A DNA stretch of 64,000 nt from Marchantia polymorpha subsp. ruderalis (taxonomy: Eukaryota > Streptophyta > Marchantiopsida > Marchantiales > Marchantiaceae), in contig AP031357.1 of NCBI GenBank assembly GCA_037833965.1, positions 22,216,001-22,280,000 on the forward strand, written 5' to 3'. The position numbers and the translations under genes were made by a program. The notes beneath the pieces were generated by a model that made no database searches, was not told where the DNA came from, and saw only the letters and a list, made by a program, of their open reading frames with translations. Shown here one piece after another: positions 54,101 through 64,000 of the stretch. Numbering within the stretch: position 1 is the stretch's first letter; the number at the start of each line of letters is the position of its first letter.

Positions 54101-55082
54101 AGGGGTGCTTATATTCACACCTAGTTTCGCAGAGAGAGTCTCCCATCAATCTCCACTAACTACTGGATTTTGAGATTAGAAGTGTGAGAAAATAGATTTA
54201 AAGGTGGTCGAGGTGGCTAAGATAGTAAGATAACGCTAGTACGTGAAGACGCAACATCTCACTCCAGTCCTTCCATCGCATATCGCAAGGATGCACACAC
54301 AGAAAGCGTTTGCCATTCATCAAGGCCTAGCTCACAATCCAAGGGGCATTGCTTTTCCAGCTCGAGCCATGAATAGCGAATCTTGGGAGACTTATCGGCG
54401 GAACGACAAAAACCAATTTTGTTCGTTATGGTAGACGACCTACAGGCAGCTCGGCGACTGCTACCATGACGAGCGCGCAGCCTCCGATCCCACTACTGTT
54501 CCATGGAGGAATGATCGAAAAACCGATTCGCAATAAAAGTATGAGACCTTTTGTTGTAGAAGGTTTGCTACCAAACACTTGGCTACCGCATTACCGTCAA
54601 AAGTTCGTGTAACTATGTTCTCATCGATATAAGAAGCCTCCAACTTGCTCGGATGAAAATCCGATTAATTAAGAACACTTTTAACAAGTGTCCTGCAGCT
54701 CAGGAATAGAGGCATAGGCAAACAACAAACACAAAGCCAACGCTTCACGACGCTTGGAAGCAATATCAAGTCGATCTTAGTGAAACTCAACGAGCATGCA
54801 GACCATGTTCTTTGAGCCCAAAGGTCTCAAAGAACATGCCAAGCAGGCCTGGTCTGAAAGTCAAAGTCACAGTATATTTGACACAAGCGAGCTTTATCGC
54901 ACAACAATTGAGGATGCAACCAGTCATGAGTTTATGAGTCAACTTCCTTCAAGTAGAGGACTACTTATACAGTTGAAGACCATGATAACGCAAGCAGAGG
55001 AAAATATTTTCAAAGCCTCCAGTTTCCTCAAGATTCGAACAATCCTGGCTATCGATTTTTTCAGACAATTATATAATTCTGA
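54101..55082. other. Intergenic stretch with a hairpin, no clear gene
   Basis: Two short plus-strand frames (54243-54434 and 54796-55086) show no recognisable features. The second would overlap the F-box gene stop by a few bases. A strong inverted repeat lies at 54804-54838. Confidence 0.4.
54804..54838. repeat. Perfect 13-bp inverted repeat
   Basis: CATGTTCTTTGAG (54804-54816) and CTCAAAGAACATG (54826-54838) with a 9-nt loop. It lies about 245 bp beyond the 3' end of the F-box coding region on that gene's strand. Too short for a typical plant microRNA precursor; it may act in 3' end formation or be incidental. Confidence 0.6.
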
Positions 55083-56423
55083 TTAAGAAATTGATCTTTC
55101 TTGGAGCTCCAAAAGCTGCCATTCTTCTCCCGGGAATTCCACTGCCTCCTCGTTTCCTGAGCCTTCCGACACCTCCTCTCCTCCTGCTTGACCTTCAGGC
55201 GCAGCCTCTCCTCTCGGAGCTTCCAGCACTTCCTCTTGCGGCACTCTCCGCGGCTGTGTTATCCACTCATGCTCTGCACTGACTCTGGGCGTTGGAATTA
55301 TTGCACACCATGGGTCCTGGAGGTATTGCGGAATTCTAGGGGAACGAAAATCATGGGCATCGCGAAAAGGAGGGTCGGGAAGAAAAAACAGCAAGCCCAA
55401 TCGAGCCGAGTACTTCGCCACGCCACGTTCATTATATTGTTGAGTGAAGACGAAAAAGGCATCACTGCCTCCTGCGGCATAAAGGAGGAAAGGTTTGCCT
55501 TCTTCCCCTTCCCATAGTTCTCGAGTTCTCCCGATCAGAGCTCCATCCATTGCCCGGACCATTGGATGCCGGAGAAATGCGCCACCATAGCTCCTGCCAT
55601 CGAACAGCCCGTCGAGAGGAAACCAATCCATGACGAGTAAGCACACATGTCCTTCATACGCAGCAATCTGAAGGCAGCCTGGCTTGTCCTTCTCGAATTT
55701 CTCTAACAAGGCCTTCCACTTCTCCTCTTGCAGATCAAATATCAAGAGAGCCTTCATCTGGTCCCTATGATTCCATACGAGCCAATACAGACATCCACCG
55801 CATGATACACATCTCCCTCCTTGCCAGCCCAGTTCCAAGTTAGCAGGCAACGGATGATGAAGCCACGACCATGTGCGGGTCTTCGAGTCGTAAATCAAGG
55901 ATCTGCGCTCATCTGGGAATAGAACTCCTCCCAAAACCAGCTTGAAGTGTTTTGTATATCGGTCCACAACTAAACCCACCACTGTACGTTTGAACATACC
56001 ATCAATGATCGCAGGTATTGCATCGATTTCATAAGGTACGTTCAGGGTCAGGAATTTATCAGGAACTGGGTTATACAGAACATACTCTGTTGAAAAAGGT
56101 TCATTAAAACACAGGAGGCCTCCATCAGCAGCGATAAAACAGTTGGATTCAAATGTAAAATCCCTTGTGATCCATTGATCACTGCAGCAAAAGAAGGCCG
56201 TGCCGTCATGACAAGGATCAATATAGACAATGACATGTTTATTCCAGATTTTGTTCCGTAAATCAGGACCATCAACGATTTCCATCCACTTTTTACAGAC
56301 TGAACGACATGCTGCAAGTGTGGAAACTGGCAGACCATGATCTCTGAGAACTTTGATCAGATATTCGATAGGTAAAGTTTCCCATGGATCTCCAGGTCGA
56401 CTCTTTTCCGTTTCGAGTACCAT
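55083..56423 (-). CDS. F-box protein, single exon (446 aa)
   Basis: The ATG at 56423-56421 and the stop at 55085-55083 give an uninterrupted frame. Residues 12-60 are an F-box (DPWETLPIEYLIKVLRDHGL, then RSVCKKWMEIVDGPDL), which binds SKP1 in SCF ubiquitin ligases. Residues of about 90-330 show the repeated beta-strand pattern of F-box-associated or kelch-like propellers: ADGGLLCFNEP, VLYNPVPDKFLTL, YDSKTRTWSWLHHPLP and GGCLYWLVWNH. This part would choose the target protein. The C-terminal 60 residues are Glu/Gly/Pro-rich and probably disordered. No intron is needed. Such single-exon families are common in seed-free plants. Target unknown. The nearest retroelement edge is 2.5 kb downstream of the stop. 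An intact frame among decayed neighbours suggests a live gene. Confidence 0.88.
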   Translation of the reverse strand: MVLETEKSRPGDPWETLPIEYLIKVLRDHGLPVSTLAACRSVCKKWMEIVDGPDLRNKIWNKHVIVYIDPCHDGTAFFCCSDQWITRDFTFESNCFIAADGGLLCFNEPFSTEYVLYNPVPDKFLTLNVPYEIDAIPAIIDGMFKRTVVGLVVDRYTKHFKLVLGGVLFPDERRSLIYDSKTRTWSWLHHPLPANLELGWQGGRCVSCGGCLYWLVWNHRDQMKALLIFDLQEEKWKALLEKFEKDKPGCLQIAAYEGHVCLLVMDWFPLDGLFDGRSYGGAFLRHPMVRAMDGALIGRTRELWEGEEGKPFLLYAAGGSDAFFVFTQQYNERGVAKYSARLGLLFFLPDPPFRDAHDFRSPRIPQYLQDPWCAIIPTPRVSAEHEWITQPRRVPQEEVLEAPRGEAAPEGQAGGEEVSEGSGNEEAVEFPGEEWQLLELQERSIS

Positions 56424-59044
56424 TGCAACAAAAAAATTCAGAGGATGATGTATATGACCGTCATCTCTGCATCAGCAATCTGCAACAGCTCAGAAGGGAG
56501 CAACATAGTCACTTGCGAGTTGATCTGAGCGAAAACTCTCACGCAGGTTCAAATAAGAAAAATTGTGTGCTGGAACTCATGCGTAGACACTTGTGAATCG
56601 CCTTTCAAGCTTGACAACGCTGGGTGCAGAAATCTGGACGAGAGAAGAATGGAAACACTTACGACCAGTTGATGGTCATTTACGGGTCAGACAACGAGAG
56701 AGAAGTTACTGTCATGTTACAAATTCTGCTGGACCCTAACATCGAACAGTGTGGGAGTGGGAACCAATGATGAAACTGTGGCTTATATGTCCGTTTATCT
56801 TTGAATTCAAACCTTCGGCATACTTTGAAATTAAAGTATATTGCTTTAAACTCGAACCATTCAACTCTAACGATTGGTGATTCTCTTGAACACTTGAACT
56901 CTATGCGCTGCCCCGGGCTATGAACCTGACTAGACTAGCAGTGAAACTGGTCTTATGGTATAGATTGGAGATAGGCAGCTAAGTATGGTGCAGTGGATAG
57001 TAGATAAACCGATACTGTAGAGTGCAGTCCTTGGTTGGTTAAGTAGATAAACCGATACAAGAGTGGATATATCAACTACAACTTATCGTGTTCTAAGCAC
57101 CAATTGGAATGGAATAGTTGGTAGAGCCCGTAGCCCAATTAGAAAATATGGGGACAACGATTAGCATGCCATGCTTTTCTTTCATTCAATATTAAGGCTC
57201 ATGAGTAGCAGTTTTTTGAATAAAACTTTGTAGAATGCGGCTGTCGAATCGAGTAGCTACTTCAAATGTGTTTAAACATAGAATAACAAAGTGAATTTTC
57301 TCTACGTTGGTGTTGTTTTTGATGGTATGATGATGAACAAAGCGTCATTGTGGAAGTTTTGAGATTAGATAATATCCAAAAATCATGAATTGTGAGAAGA
57401 AGTATGTGTGGGGCCATACTGCCTACGTTTGTGTATACAAATGACATGATTGTGTTGGAGGAGGAAGTGACTCTGCCATCGGAAGATCTGAGGTGGAATG
57501 AGTAGGAATCGAAAACTTGTCCTAGTCTTCAGTGTACTCATCCATAATCTACACAAATCTTATCTCAGTGCAAGATAACACCAAAAAAAAGGTTAATCAG
57601 AAAAGGAAATTACTTGATGGGACCCCTTGGAAACGTCTATCGTCTTGAAAGAACCCATCAGGTTTCATTTTACCCGATGGGAATCATTCGACGGACACCG
57701 TAAACTATGTTCTTATATCCTATTGATTTGCCTATAGAGTGGGGAGTGACCACATCTGTCAGGCCAGAGTATTTTGGCGACTCGTTCCGAGCCAAGTCTG
57801 AGAGAACGAAGGGCACCATGAGTCTGGAGTTAATTCGGATATGTTCTAGCTTAAAGGAATTGTTTCATTTTTTTTGGGTCCACTACTTCAACTTATGTGC
57901 CGCATCCAATGATTATTCAAAAATAATAATCTTTGAATGACTAAAAGTTTGGCCAAACGTTATAACCTAATTTTTTCCATACACAAAAGTAATGATTTCT
58001 AAATTACGCGCAAAAATTTGAAATAAAAAATTCAAAAAAATAGTCATGATATTTTGAAAAATAACTTAATATTTACATAGATCAGGTATACTCATTTTTA
58101 AATCAAATGTTCTTCATTGTATTATGATAAAAGTTTTAAGTTGATCTTACGAGCTAATTTTCACTTGATTATAACCATTATAAACATCTTTAGAATTATA
58201 TCATTGTCATTTTTTCTAAATACTCACGTATGAAAAGCTAAAAATAGTGATTTTTTTTGTATAACCATAATTTTTTTTCTAATGCACTTATACACATAGT
58301 TAACTTTCTCTTTTACTACCATAAAAAAGAAAAATTCATTAAAAAAAATTGAATTCAATTTTAGATAAAAATTGAACTCGATTTCATTTTAAAAGAAATT
58401 ATATTTTTTCAATTTGTGGATTTCATCTTTCAACAAATAAATTTTTGAAAGAATTATTATAAGGAATTTTTTGTACCAAATGAAAAAGTTTGTAAGCCGA
58501 TACAATGTGATTAATGTTCAATGTCTCATACATTAGATATTTGTTAAAAAAAAAAGACATGTATATATAATAAAAAAATTGAGTTTTAATCTTTGATAAC
58601 ATTACTATTAAACTGGAGACTAGAGTACCATCAAAAATCTTTTTATCGCAAATCTTCATCTTGTAATAGGTTTTTAACCAACTTTTAAAAATAAACTCAT
58701 AGGTGAAACAAGTTAAATTTAAATTTGATCATAGGAGATATCATTGGATGCTTTTACTTTTATCAAAAGTTGACATTTCTATGTCAAATTCAAAAATATT
58801 TTCACTTTCTCATTCTTTCAATTTTTTTTTCACTAATATCATACCTCATCATGTTTTTAAAAATCTGGAATCGATTTATATACACATGTTATAAACAAAC
58901 TATCATACAATATCTCTACTCATCACTTAATCTTATCATTCATTGACATAATTAAAAAAAATTAAAAATTTAAATTTCATTTATGGATAATTTTTCACAT
59001 TAAGAAAATTACTACGACAAAAGAGAGTTGCCAACTTTGGTTTT
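56424..59044. other. Intergenic DNA upstream of the F-box gene
   Basis: AT-rich, very much so from 57950 to 58990. A short direct repeat, GTAGATAAACCGATAC, occurs near 57001 and 57044. Small frames at 57262-57447, 57707-57940 and 58423-58946 are in low-complexity AT DNA and I do not call them genes. The F-box promoter should lie just above 56423, but I see no unambiguous TATA box. Confidence 0.5.
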
Positions 59045-61100
59045 TGACGAGCATATTTGTAAGTAAGCGTTTCATAGCTCAGTGGTGTAGTAAACTCATG
59101 CTTTCTGGTCAACTACCATGCTCATAGTTCTAGTCAAGAATACTGCTGTCTTACTTGAGCTCCAAGTTTACGTTTGTAGAATGAACAGTATCACGGGTTG
59201 GATTGTTCTTGTTGTGCCTCTGAAGATTACCAATATATTTTATAAGAATTTTTAATATATTTTTTCATCACCACCATCAGGAAGATCATGAATGTGACAG
59301 AGCTTTTAGTAACTTGCTCCGAGTGAAAGCCCTTTTTTTCCATGGAGCCTAAACTGGGAGACAGGCCTTTGGCCGTCAAGGCTCTCTACAATCGAAATGA
59401 AACTGGACCTCAGTAGTAGTCAGGATAGACTTGTTAAAATGAGAGGTGTACCGAAGGTTTTCTAGGAGCTCTCAAGTGTGGACAATTCAAAATATTGTGA
59501 GGTACTAATGTCATCTCGTTTGAAACTCTCTTGTACATTCTTTCATAGTGCTCAGAAGAATCATAGTGCTTAGAAGCTCAGATCCACCAACTCCATCAAG
59601 CATGCATTCTCTGGTTCAGGTTTTGAGGAGTGACAAGTGTTTCCGGGCGTATGACAACCACGTTTACAAAAAGAATCAAGATAAACCCTCGACTATTCGA
59701 ATCTTACCTGTCAGATTAGAGCTTATAGCATTTGATGTTGTCTCTAGCAAAACCCAATTTTGATGGACACTGATTCGTCGTCCACTTTCACAACTGCATG
59801 TTTTGAATTGTCCTCTAATTGTGCATCTCTAACTAAACCAATTTTGCCACCCCACTTCACAAAAGAGACATTCCATCATTCCCGTACTGCTCAGGAGTTC
59901 AAATAAATTAATAAGTATGGTGGAATCTATTTTAGATATCCAGAAAACCGACAAAACAAAAGCTAGAACTTGAAACCATAGTGTAAGCCAGAGCTAACAA
60001 GAACTTCCGGTGAAACTCCCTACATTGTTCTTTTAAACTTGTAAATTTTAACATCACTTCCTTCATGCATACTATGTTGTTGACGAATAAACTTTCAGAA
60101 GTTTCTGAATGTTTTTGTAAGATCCGCAAAAAAACTCAGTGATATTCTCAGTTTCGAAAATGGACCGTTTGATCTGTCTCACAAAGACAGAGTTTTGAAG
60201 TTTAGGCTAAATGAAGTCGAAGGGAATTGACTGTTAGAAAAGATGAAACGGAGCTGGCAACGGACAAAATGATAATCAGTCCTGAGTTGCTAGATGCTCC
60301 ATAAGTTCAGTGGATTGGACAACTTGACTCTTTTACTCCCCATGCACATCAGAGCCTTTTGCTTACAAGACAGACATTCATTCCACATGACTCCTGCATT
60401 CGGCAATACTGCGAAGTTGACAAATCTTTTGAGGAAAAAGTAAAAGCCCGAACAAGCTGCGGGCAAATTGGTGTGCTCAGAGACCTGGAGATCCATAAGA
60501 TTCATAGTTAACTGGAGATTGTTCGGAGCGCCAGTGTGGGAAATTGCAGCAGAAATAAGGGAGGAGGTAAACCTGTTTCTCCCAATATGCTGCTGGCAGG
60601 AGACCCGATCAAACGAGGTGCAAATATCAACACCTCTTCTAATCTCCAGACCATCAAAGGCTCCTTAGTCGATCTCCAGAGCGACTCGCTTTTTGACACT
60701 CTATTCTTATTTGCACTGTGGTTCTTCCTGCTTAGCATCACAATTAGCTCATCGACATTTGTTTTCGGCTTGACAGAAGAGTATCAAGGGGACACTCTGA
60801 AGACGCAAAAATTGAAGTGGAGATTTCCAATCGCACTCGCAATCATCGGTCCGGCCAAATGCAAGAAATGGAGAGTCACCACGAAGTCGTCAATGAGCTC
60901 GGGATAGAGCTGGTGCGAGCCATGTACATCCGGAGGAGACTTCATCTTCTTCGAGCACATTGATATCCTCGTCAGCTGCTGAAACGAAATGGAATCTCCA
61001 GGTTGGAAATCGCTATTCCTCATTCATGATCCCATCACCACCATCAGGAGGTCATGAATGCTACGAGTGAAAGCCTTTCTGAATTCTCGGTGTAGGATCT
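59045..61100. repeat. Low-copy segment, copy P2, with an insertion
   Basis: 59045-59240 matches P1 53045-53250, and 60117-60990 matches P1 53255-53990; the 0.88 kb between is extra. A-box-like TAGCTCAGTGG (59075-59085) and B-box-like AGTTCTAGTCA (about 59126) resemble a tRNA-derived Pol III promoter, but no cloverleaf forms. A TCACCACCATCAGGA run with following GAGTGAAAGCC occurs twice inside (near 59268 and 61032). The minus-strand coding-like stretch seen in P1 is present here with a stop. Confidence 0.45.
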
Positions 61101-61754
61101 TCGGATTTGGACGATTGATATCTAAGAAAGGTGATGTAATCGAAGACCAGTTCACATCGTTCACTCGGCATTCGTTCCACGGAAAGCTAAGTCTACACCT
61201 CACATTTGCACTTCAGTTTTGATGAATTATTATTTTTTATGTTTAGCTAGTAGAGGCTCTATGGGCGCCTCACCCAGATTCGGTAGGAGCTGGTCAACTC
61301 CTAACAGCGGGTTATGCATAAGAGGCATTCCCAGATCTGGTTGGCTCAATGACCGTAAGAAGTCATTGCCTCAATCAGAGGAGTCTAACTTCAGTCTGTC
61401 TTTTGGCCGGGTCAGACTGAATAGAGAAGCTAAAAGTTTTACCTTAACTAATAATTCTGAAATTTTTTACTTAAACACAAGTTTTTTTTCCATGTCTTTG
61501 CAGAAATAACGCTACTTTTGGCATCACGTGGTTCCGAAAAAAGCTAAGTCGACACCTCTATTTGTTCTTTTCTTATTCAATTGAATATTATTGGTGGTGG
61601 AGATGCAGTAATTGTTTTAGTCGGAAACTCTCATTGTTTTTCTTCTCCCTTCAAGTTTTTATTATGATTATAATCAAAGTTGACATGTATGTGAAGAACG
61701 ATCTCTCATATATTATTGTAACAGGTGAGAGATGTATTGTCCTCGGAGTCACAA
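61101..61754. other. Intergenic DNA, no supported gene
   Basis: A 96-codon plus-strand frame at 61219-61509 (MMNYYFLCLASRGSMGASPR...) has no recognisable motif. Nothing else stands out. Confidence 0.4.
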
Positions 61755-62116
61755 TAAGAGCTTTCAATATTGTACGTTTTGCCCATTTATTAAACAGAGG
61801 TATACAATTTACTGAATGCACAAAACCTACACATTTATCTCTAGTGGACAGAATCGAGCCGATACCTAAGAGCCGATTATATGGGAATGCTGGTTTAAAC
61901 TCTATGTGACACATCAAGGTTCAAGTAATAGCTACTAAGAGCTTTCAATATTGTACGTTTTGCCCATTTATTAAACAGAGGTATACAATTTACTGAATGC
62001 ACAAAACCTACACATTTATCTCTAGTGGACAGAATCGAGCCGATACCTAAGAGCCGATTATATGGGAATGCTGGTTTAAACTCTATGTGACACATCAAGG
62101 TTCAAGTAATAGCTAC
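61755..62116. repeat. Perfect tandem duplication, 2 x 181 bp
   Basis: 61755-61935 and 61936-62116 read the same, starting TAAGAGCTTTCAATATTG. No difference is visible by eye, so it is recent or maintained. No gene is apparent inside. Confidence 0.9.
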
Positions 62117-64000
62117 TGATAATAGATGGAGTGACGTAAACCACTTATTCTCTATGTTAAATGTTGGCGGCCCATGCGTTTCTTAGTGATTCATGCTCAG
62201 GAACGACACACGCATCTATTGCTAAAATATACAATGATTGGTAAAATTTAATTTATATTAGAGTAAAAACGCTAGGTGATCACTTTAAATACAAACAACT
62301 GTAAGATGTAGAACAGTTAACCAAGATATTTCATGTAACGTTCTGCCAGATATGTTGGTCCTGCAGCCCCTTACTACCCCAATACTCTCATCCGTGTTCT
62401 ACTCGATCGATTCGTCTCACCCATTTTGTTCTCCTGTTGTCTACCCTTGCGACTGACTATGTATATTGCGATTATGGCGGTCAATATTGCAGAAAATCGA
62501 CTGGACACAGTGCGGGAGAGAATCCAATTTCAGAACAGCGAGAGCTGGTACTGTACTTCGATCGGAGCAATGATCCACTTTGCGCGAGGTTCGTCTGCCT
62601 CGCTCCGTTCATGACATGCCAGGGCTCCTTCGGACTGATGGATGCCCTGACCCGTGATTCTCCCGAATCTGAGGTGTAAGAGCAGTGTCGGAATCTGGAC
62701 TTAACGGTCCTTCGGCCACATGTACCATCAGCGCAACTCTGGAAGTGATCGGAACAGTTCGAGAGGACTTTTCTCGCCAATGTCGCTGCTGCTGTAGTCG
62801 AAGCAAAACTCCAGACCGGGTCAGAATGTGGGACCCGTGTTCGAGTGTGGGTCAGACTCGATGTGACAGTTTTAGAATATTTGGCATTTCATGCGGTTTT
62901 GCTTCGGATGTCGCACTCTCTTCGTCCGTGGTTGACATGATTATGCGCAGAGGTGACTGAGAGAGAGAGAAAGAGAGAGAGAGATCGATCAGGTCACTCG
63001 TTTGCAAAATATTTACATGGACAAGTACTTCCGAGTCTACCGACCTGTATGGTCGGGAAGGAAACTAAATGATTGACTTCCATTAATCTTAAGTAAGTTC
63101 ATAAACGAAAGTCTCGTTGTCTCAATTGTTGCTGTTTCTATAATCAAAGCCGGGTACATTGTAAAGAGTAAATTCCATTTTTGAATCTACCTTTTTCCAA
63201 TTTTAGTCCTATCCCATGTATCATATGTTTTTCCAAACTCTACCTGGCCTGGTTAGTTTCCACATTCATCTCATTCTATCTAAATTGATAATGATTTGAG
63301 ATTGGTTAAAATATCTTATATAAATTTTCATATTAGGCTCATTACAAGCAACAAGTTATTAATACCATAAAATAAAAATAGTTAGTTTGAATGATAACAG
63401 GTGTTATATGTTATCATTTAAGAATAAAATATGACATATAACATATCAATAATAGAACCTATAAAAAAAATTGTATCTTTAGTTCGACAAATATGGTTAT
63501 CAGAATACAAAATTGCTTGTTTTATCTAGATGGTCAGAAATTTAGTTGCAAATTGGCATATTGCTCATTGTGATGTTATTTAGGCTAGTCCTGACCTACC
63601 GCATTAAAATCATCCAAAACTCTTGATGGTATAATTTCATCCTTCCGGCTGTATTATGGGATGTCTGTGAAAAGTTTTTGGGAATTACAATGAATCTGGA
63701 CTTTACATCATCACTGAAAGTCAAAAGGTTCGGAGTCAAGGTGACTAATATTTGCGATGACAATGAAAATGAAAAATAAAGTTACATGATGCGGTTACGA
63801 AGACAAAGTAACCGTTAATTATGAGAATGTAACTTTTTCCAAAAATCATTCAGAAACGTCTAATATCTAAATAATTATAATGTCATTAGACTAAATAAAT
63901 AATTCGTGATTTCTGTACTAATTTTTTCAAACAATCTGGATACATTTGAATATCATATCTTGGTTTATTTCACAAAACGTACTGATTTTCACTTGCATAA
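62117..64000. other. AT-rich end region with a GA microsatellite
   Basis: 62437-62679 is an 80-codon plus-strand frame in DNA of higher GC content (62400-62950); it could be an exon or gene remnant, but I recognise no domain. A GA-rich microsatellite spans about 62959-62984. From 63000 to the end I see no gene. Confidence 0.4.

Noticed and set aside
58000..59000. Small frames in the AT-rich stretch
   Set aside because: Low-complexity A/T runs give Lys/Asn/Phe/Ile-rich peptides without any motif.
59067..59145. A tRNA gene
   Set aside because: A-box and B-box-like motifs are present, but acceptor, D and T stems do not pair, so no cloverleaf forms.
62437..62679. A short protein gene of 80 codons
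   Set aside because: No domain, no homologous copy in the window and overlapping frames on both strands; noted only as a possible remnant.

Overview
This window is plant nuclear DNA. The left 52.6 kb is a block of nested Ty3/gypsy-type LTR retrotransposons. The right 11.4 kb is AT-rich, low-copy DNA holding one clear host gene, an F-box protein gene. The retroelements have three-knuckle gag, an RT with the box IFIDDF, pol order RT-RNase H-integrase, no chromodomain, and a primer binding site close to the 3' end of tRNA-Asp. This points to the non-chromovirus Athila/Tat branch. The F-box protein looks like those expanded in seed-free land plants; a bryophyte or similar is my best guess, with low confidence.

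The key reading is that the LTR is about 5.0-5.4 kb long. It runs from TGTGGTAcCCCAC to GTGGGTTATTACA, and its U3 carries a long open reading frame, here called ORF2 (about 850-1,045 codons). ORF2 has a conserved globular N-terminal domain, a Pro/Ser/Ala-rich middle, an acidic patch and a C-terminal coiled coil. Downstream of ORF2 come a TATA box, a small hairpin and an R/U5-like tail of about 1 kb. Five insertions fit this LTR definition by 5-bp target duplications: GGCGG, GCGCT/GCGCC, GGGTG, CCTGT and GGATG.

Nesting, oldest to youngest. E9 (minus) sits in host DNA, with its edge at 52556. E5 (plus, integrase plus a type-B LTR) sits in E9. In E5 lie E4 (plus, RT to LTR) and the solo LTR E7. 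E3 sits in E4, E2 in E3 and E1 (minus, gag plus 5' LTR) in E2. E6, an internally deleted type-B element, sits in E7. E8, a solo LTR, also sits in E9 and received two later insertions: X, a short LTR lacking ORF2, and Y, an intact solo LTR with an uninterrupted 1,045-codon ORF2.

From 52557 to 64000 the sequence is AT-rich. It has the F-box gene (55083-56423, minus), two diverged copies of a low-copy segment (near 53.0-54.1 kb and 59.0-61.1 kb), a perfect 181-bp tandem duplication, a GA microsatellite, and long stretches in which I see no gene.

In a complete element, the RNA would start near the TATA box of the 5' LTR, cross the PBS, gag and pol, and end in the 3' LTR after passing through ORF2. 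ORF2 therefore lies in U3, in the position that accessory genes take in a few animal retroviruses. Its function is unknown.
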